64,000 bases of DNA from Juglans regia. Its lineage: Eukaryota > Streptophyta > Magnoliopsida > Fagales > Juglandaceae. Each line of letters begins with the position of its first letter. Positions within the stretch are counted from its first letter, which is position 1. The notes beneath the pieces were generated by a model. The model searched no databases. It saw only the letters and a program-made list of their open reading frames with translations, and was not told where the DNA came from. Positions 59,240-64,000 of the stretch are shown piece after piece. The translations under genes were made by a program, and so were the position numbers. The DNA is taken from the NCBI RefSeq assembly GCF_001411555.2, contig NC_049910.1, positions 34,387,250-34,451,249 on the forward strand, in the 5' to 3' direction.

Positions 59240-60150
59240 ATGGAGTCGAAACGGTTCTTTCTTTGATGCAAATCTGGGACATAAGCCATCCTTTATATGA
59301 AGGAATCTTTGTGCTGCAAAAAAGCTGGTTAAGGACGGTTCAATTTGAAGGATTGGGGATGGAAATCAGGTGAGGATTTGGAAGGATAGATGGATGCCTC
59401 TGCCTAATTCTTACAGGATTCAAAGTGTGCTTGCCTACTGTTTTGAACCCAAAGGAAAATGTTGATGCTCTCATTGATCCCCAGACAAAAGAGTGGAATA
59501 TTCAACCGCTCAACACATGTTTCTCTATGGCAGAAGTGGAGGCAATTCAACAAATGTATGTGAGCATAGCAAGTTGTCCAAACAAGTTAGTTTGGAGATG
59601 TAATCAGAATGGATTTTTCTCAGTAAAGAGTGCCTAACGTTTACAAAAGGAACTAGTAGGTAGAGAGACTGGACAAGGTTCTAATTTTGGATTAGGAAGA
59701 AGGGTGTGGCCTTTATTATGGAAGCTCAGGGTTCCTAGGATTGTCAAGATATTTTTGTGGAGAGCATGTTTGGAATCCTTGCCAACTAATTTGAATCTTT
59801 TTAAGAGAAGGATTGTTGACTCACCTCTTTGTCCTATCTGGTTTACATTTAGTTTGGAATTGTACAGTAGCTAAGGATGTTTGGAGTATGGGCGAGAAGA
59901 AGCTTCAAAAGAGTGTTTTTAGAATGGATGGTTTGTTAGAACTCTTGGCAGCTATATTTGATTCTTTTGAGCAAGAACAGGTAGAGCTTATTGGTGTCAC
60001 AACTCAGAAAATATGGCTCAGGAGAAATAACTTTATATTTAAAAGATCCTTCACTCATACTACAAACCTAATGCGGATGGCAAAAAGTCTAGTACTGGAG
60101 TTCAAGGAGGCTACGTTAAGAGTTCATACTACTGAGGCATGGTTACCATC
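59240..60150 (+). mobile_element. LINE C-terminal region, part 1 (zinc-binding RT region)
   Basis: The frames read FFDANLGHKPSF, IGDGNQVRIWKDRWMP, NPKENVDALIDPQTKEWN, and VWPLLWKLRVPRIVKIFLWR, which are the zf-RVT region of plant LINEs. Frame shifts and stops are frequent. The part is continued, after two insertions, at 62395–62438 and 63181–63560. The LINE is 5'-truncated or joined to other DNA at about 59240. Confidence 0.75.
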
Positions 60151-62394
60151 TGTAACACCCCGTATTTTAGTGTATTTTTAATGAAGGAATTAATTTTATT
60201 TAAGCAAAAATTATTTCTCTTACTTCATAATTATTAAATTTTAATCGGGTTATTTTTATGATTTTAGTTTGCGAAAATTTATTTGTTTGCGCGCTTTCTT
60301 AAATTAATTATTGTTGTGTGTTAAATTTCTTCTCGAATTAAATTTAATTATTATCTGGTTTGAATAATTATTTTAATTATAATCATTGTGTTTGAAATAT
60401 TTTATTTCACTAGCCGTTTTAAAACCGTTTCCGTTGGATCATTTTGGTGACCCAAGATTTGAGGATTGGACCTCATTTCTTTCACTGTATTTTTCCTTCT
60501 TTTTTTTTCCTTCTTTTTCTTTTCTTTTCTTTCTTTTTTTTTCTTCTTCTCCTTTCTTCTCCCGCGCGGACTCTCTCTCTCCTCTCCTCCGCCCGTTTTC
60601 TTCTCTTCCTCCCAGCGCCGCCGTGCGCCGCTCGTGGCCGACACCGCCCCTCCCATCAGCTTCCCCACCGGCCGGCGATCACCCCCTTCCATTTCCAGCT
60701 CCTCCATCGCCGCCGTTAGCCGCCACGCACCACTACAAGCCACGGCGCATTTTGAGCTCCAGCGCCGCCGTCGCGCCACCACCGGCCACCATCTTCCTAC
60801 CACTTCATCCCCGACCTCTTGGCAACCCAATGGACCCAACCCCAGCTCCGATCCGTCACCGGTGAAGCCCCACCAAGTCCATCTCTGATTTCGACTATTT
60901 GGCCTTAAAACCGCCCCTTGCGCCGCCACCCACGGCAAACCACCACCACCACCACTAGCTTCACCGACCTCCATAGGCCCTACCCTACCAATCTCGGGTC
61001 TTCGTTTGCACCCGTTGAAAAGTGGGCATCTGTGACCCACGGCCACAGTGTATTTTACACTGTCCGACGGCTATTTTTCCACTTCGAGCGCACCCGTGAT
61101 CCTCGGAAAATTATTTTATAGCACTGTAAGTATTTTCTAAATTTTTCTCGTGAATTTTATGTATTTTTACACTAACTCAATTCACTGCATTATTTGGCAT
61201 GCCGGACTGAGTCCGAGGAGTTCGGGGGTCGGATGGATTGTGTTAGGAGTTGTTGGTTGATTTGATTGATTGGGATATTGGTTGTTGATGGGTTTTTGGT
61301 TGGTTTTGTTGTGATTGTTCATTGGTGGATGTTAGATTGGTGTTAGTGCATGTTCATGTCATTATTTCATGCATAACCATGTTTGTAAAGAAAACTGGGT
61401 TTTCGTGTAATGCATTCATGCTCATGTGTGATTTGAAAGGGTCATGATTTTATGCGAGAATATTTTTGGGTGCGTGTGTATCACGAACCCCAAGCCGAGA
61501 TGGGGTATTATCTCGGTGGAGCTCCTTTGGTCACTCGGGAGCGCAATATACTGAGTGACGTCCCCTGGATTGTCGCTGGGCGACAATGGTATCGGACGAG
61601 AGGGTCTCGTGCCGACTCCGTGGTCCTTCTGCTGGTGAGGACTAGAGGATGCTTGGCCACGTACGTGCTGGGCGCGGAACTGGGCATCGCTCGTTGTGTA
61701 GTGGATGTACCCACGAACGTGTTAGGCGCGTAAGTGGGCATCGCTACGAAGCCAGAGTGTGCGGATGACCCATAGGGGAGATCATGGTGCATACACTAAA
61801 AATTGACTATTTTCTGAGAAAATAGCGTGTGTTGGATTTTTGCGTAATTCATTTTCTGGGAAAATGTTTTATGGGTATTTTTGGCCAACTGGGATTTTGG
61901 CGTGTGATGAAATAATTATTTTCGGGGAAAATAATGTTTTTGAGAATAATGCATATTTTATCATATGCATCCATGTTAGTTGTCTTAAATGCATTTTATT
62001 CCTGAGAATTGTTTGGTTTGTACTTACCTGCGGTACCATGTTTGGTAACGCAGATTTTGATGCAGAGGAGGATGAGGGCGAGCCTGAGGAGACGGCTCCG
62101 CCCGACGAGTGATCCGGGATCACCGGTTATTGTTATTTTATTTTACCCATTTATATTTTCGGGACATGTGTTAAACTTTATTTTGGGATGACTGTATAAC
62201 TGCTTTTAAACCTCTACTGATATTTGAATTGTATTTTAAATTCTGGTACTTAGTTGACTATCCGCTGCGATATTTTTATTTGTACACCGTTGCATGTACA
62301 CACACTGGCACTTCGTTGGGATGTGTGACCGTTTGTCACCATACGGGCGTCTCGATTCCCGTGTTCTTATTTAAAGGGGGTCGGGGGCGCCACA
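60151..62394. mobile_element. Putative solo LTR (2244 bp) inside the LINE
   Basis: The segment begins TGTAACACCCCG and ends GGCGCCACA (TG…CA), as do LTRs of many plant Gypsy elements of the Del/Tekay type. CCATC before it and CCATT after it form a 5-bp target duplication with one change. The LINE frame reads on across the empty site. No gag or pol is inside, only a C/T- and GC-rich stretch (60480–61050) with long shadow frames. A solo LTR fits best; a non-autonomous element is the alternative. Confidence 0.65.
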
Positions 62395-62438
62395 CCATTA
62401 GCAGGCTTAGTTAGATGGAAGGCTCCTTCTATTGGGGT
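62395..62438 (+). mobile_element. LINE C-terminal region, part 2
   Basis: Only about 44 bp lie between the two insertions (LAGLVRWKAPSIG). This small strip shows that both insertions hit one LINE. Confidence 0.75.
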
Positions 62439-63175
62439 TGTAGAGAAATGTAGAAAGATGTTTCAATGGAAATTTTCCTCCATTCTATTGATGTGTTGAG
62501 AATCTAATTTATACATAGTACATGCTCAAATTAAGGAATTACAGCAACCTAAATATAGAAGGATTTACAATTGTTTTGCTAGAATCCTACTGCACTATTT
62601 ATTTACATTAGTATGGAAATCAGTAGCACTATTTTTGGTGAGAATATCCGCGTGATTTTGGGCTAAGCATCCGGGTGATTATCTTTTGAGTGATCTGCCT
62701 TGATACACCCTTCAAAATTGAGCTGCCATCAGTAAGAGCAATTTTGTTTCTTAGTACTTTTGTCCACTGCCTTGAGAGTGGTTTTGTTAATAAATTAGCA
62801 AGCTGGTCTTAAGTATGGACATGTCTGACTTGAAGTGCGCCTCGTTGAACCAGATCTTGAACAAAGTGAAGATCAATTTGAATATGTTTCATCCTTGAAT
62901 GTTGAACAAGATTGAAACTAAGGTGTGTAGCTCCAAGATTGTCGCAAAGCAGAGATGGAGTTGATTGGAGCTTGAAACCAAGTTCTTGAAGAAGAGAATG
63001 TATCCAAATAGTTTCAGAAGCTACATTAGCAAGCGCCCTGTGCTCAGCTTTTGTCGAGGATCTTGCCACTGCACGTTGTTTATTTGAGCTCCATGAGATA
63101 GGATTTGAACCTCGGAAGCTAATATAGGCTAATATAGCATCTGGGTTATTACCTTTTGAGTGATCTGCATTTATA
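62439..63175 (-). mobile_element. Internally deleted Copia copy inside the LINE
   Basis: GGGGT occurs on both sides (62434–62438 and 63176–63180), the 5-bp target duplication. A left LTR (from TGTAGAGAAATG) is followed on the minus strand by the purine tract and RNase H (MARSSTKAEHRALANVASET, LLCDNLGATHLSFNLVQ). The right LTR is cut to its last 40 bp (ATTACCTTTTGAGTGATCTG repeats a block at about 62690). Most of the internal region is missing. Confidence 0.8.
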
Positions 63176-63180
63176 GGGGT

Positions 63181-63560
63181 CTATAAAGTGAACTGGGACA
63201 TTGCTTAAAGTAGCAGTCATGATAAAAAGGTAGGGGTTGGTGTTATAGTAAGGGACTATGGTGGCTTTGTTATTGCTGTAAAGAGAAAGCATAGAGTGGT
63301 GGCTAAGGACTGACTATTGGTAGAAGCATTTGGTGATGCTATTTGCCAAGGAATTAGGGATCAAAAGACTAATTCTGGAAGGTGATGCATTGAAGGTAGT
63401 CAATAGCATAGTTTAGAAGGAAGAGTCTAATTATTGCATAAGTTTTCTCGTATGGGACATTAGGTGTTGAGATGAGTTTGAGTATTGGATGACGATGAAG
63501 CTTTGGAGATCTCAAAATCAAAATTTAGATAAAAGGCCACGCCATATATGGAATTTTGAA
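63181..63560 (+). mobile_element. LINE C-terminal region, part 3 (RNase H)
   Basis: The text continues the LINE as VYKVNWDIA, then KKVGVGVIVRDYGGFVIAVK, VEAFGDAIC and a later LILEGDALKVV-like part, which is the RNase H domain. Stops interrupt it. It ends before a MITE. Confidence 0.7.
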
Positions 63561-63569
63561 GAAGAATTA

Positions 63570-63760
63570 GGGGAGGTTTGGATAGTAAGTTGATGAGATG
63601 AAAGTTGAATAAAGTATTGTTAGAATATTTTTTTTAATATTTATTTTTATTTTAAAATTTGAAAATGTTGAATTATTTATTGTATTTTGTATGAAAATTT
63701 GTGAAAATTGTAATGATTAGATGTGATGAGATGAATGTCAGGTTATTTTTAAATTTTCAA
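63570..63760. mobile_element. MITE of the GTTTGG family
   Basis: It starts GGAGGTTTGGATAGTAAGTT and the core carries TTGAATTATTTATTGTATTTTG, close to 15605–15795. The window ends shortly after, and 63760–64000 shows nothing I can name. Confidence 0.5.
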
Positions 63761-64000
63761 GAATGCGATTTTGAAATTCAAACAAAGTCTAATCAATTCA
63801 AAGGCCCTTTAAGGAGCATACAATTTTTTTACGCAATGAGAGAAAAAAAGTTTTTAGACTTGTAATTACAAAAGTTATTTCTCTTAAAGTTTTTGTAAAC
63901 TACACAAACTACAAGGATAATAATTGTGGAGCCTTATTAGGTACAAGTGGTTTAGCACACCAAACTACGTACCAACGTTGACATGATTTTTTTTATGCAA

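Noticed and set aside
60402..61046. 214-residue minus-strand frame and overlapping plus-strand frames
   Set aside because: They lie in the C/T-rich part of the putative solo LTR. The composition alone explains the lack of stops.
1..64000. CRISPR arrays, rRNA genes, bacterial operons
   Set aside because: No regularly spaced repeats, rRNA-like sequence or polycistronic bacterial layout were seen. The DNA is plant nuclear.

Overview
The window is nuclear DNA of a flowering plant, most likely a woody eudicot. The genes carry GT–AG introns, intergenic DNA is AT-rich and full of transposable elements (Copia, Gypsy, LINE, SINE, hAT and other MITE-like elements), and the protein-coding genes are plant types. 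I cannot fix the species; the look of the SINE and MITE families makes me lean to Fagales, as an impression only.

Left part (1–22,300): a decayed receptor-like-protein (RLP) cluster. One intact five-exon LRR-RLP gene lies at 5117–8718. A tandem duplicate at 18346–21208 is a pseudogene: it lost most of its LRR coding region and was then split by a 1.7-kb non-autonomous hAT element with an 8-bp target duplication. The upstream module recurs at least five times in 17 kb, mostly without a gene behind it. Two truncated pieces of other genes also lie here: an RPS15a-like exon and a fragment of an unidentified gene whose second copy is at 58.5 kb.

Middle part (23,300–34,200): two ordinary genes. 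The plus-strand NUB1-type UBL/UBA gene has 11 exons (23340–28942), with a SINE and several very short retroposon scars in its introns. The minus-strand OS-9 homologue has 8 exons (30356–33940); its promoter carries an exact ERSE-I element overlapping a UPRE-type site. Both fit protein quality control, but nothing in the sequence shows that they are co-regulated.

34,280–48,900: a decayed minus-strand Copia element with both LTRs (34282–40745). It contains a LINE-tail insertion, a MITE, a tandem duplication of its RT segment and a LINE fragment inside one LTR. It is followed by MITEs, two LINE RNase H fragments and a truncated Copia 3' end.

48,900–53,900: a secreted, proline-rich, cysteine-patterned gene with two degraded downstream repeat units (minus), then TTM3 (minus, single exon) preceded on the same strand by a CDC26-like reading frame. 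This is the known plant CDC26–TTM3 dicistron layout, but the CDC26 frame appears broken here.

54,400–64,000: a degenerate Gypsy element (minus), a Copia 3' end (plus) that abuts the second copy of the unknown gene fragment, then a LINE carrying a 2.2-kb putative solo LTR and an internally deleted Copia copy, each with target-site duplications.

I found no clearly new biological system. The best leads are the disrupted CDC26–TTM3 pair, the ER-stress promoter of OS-9, the micro-retroposon scars in NUB1, and the modular proline-rich secreted gene.
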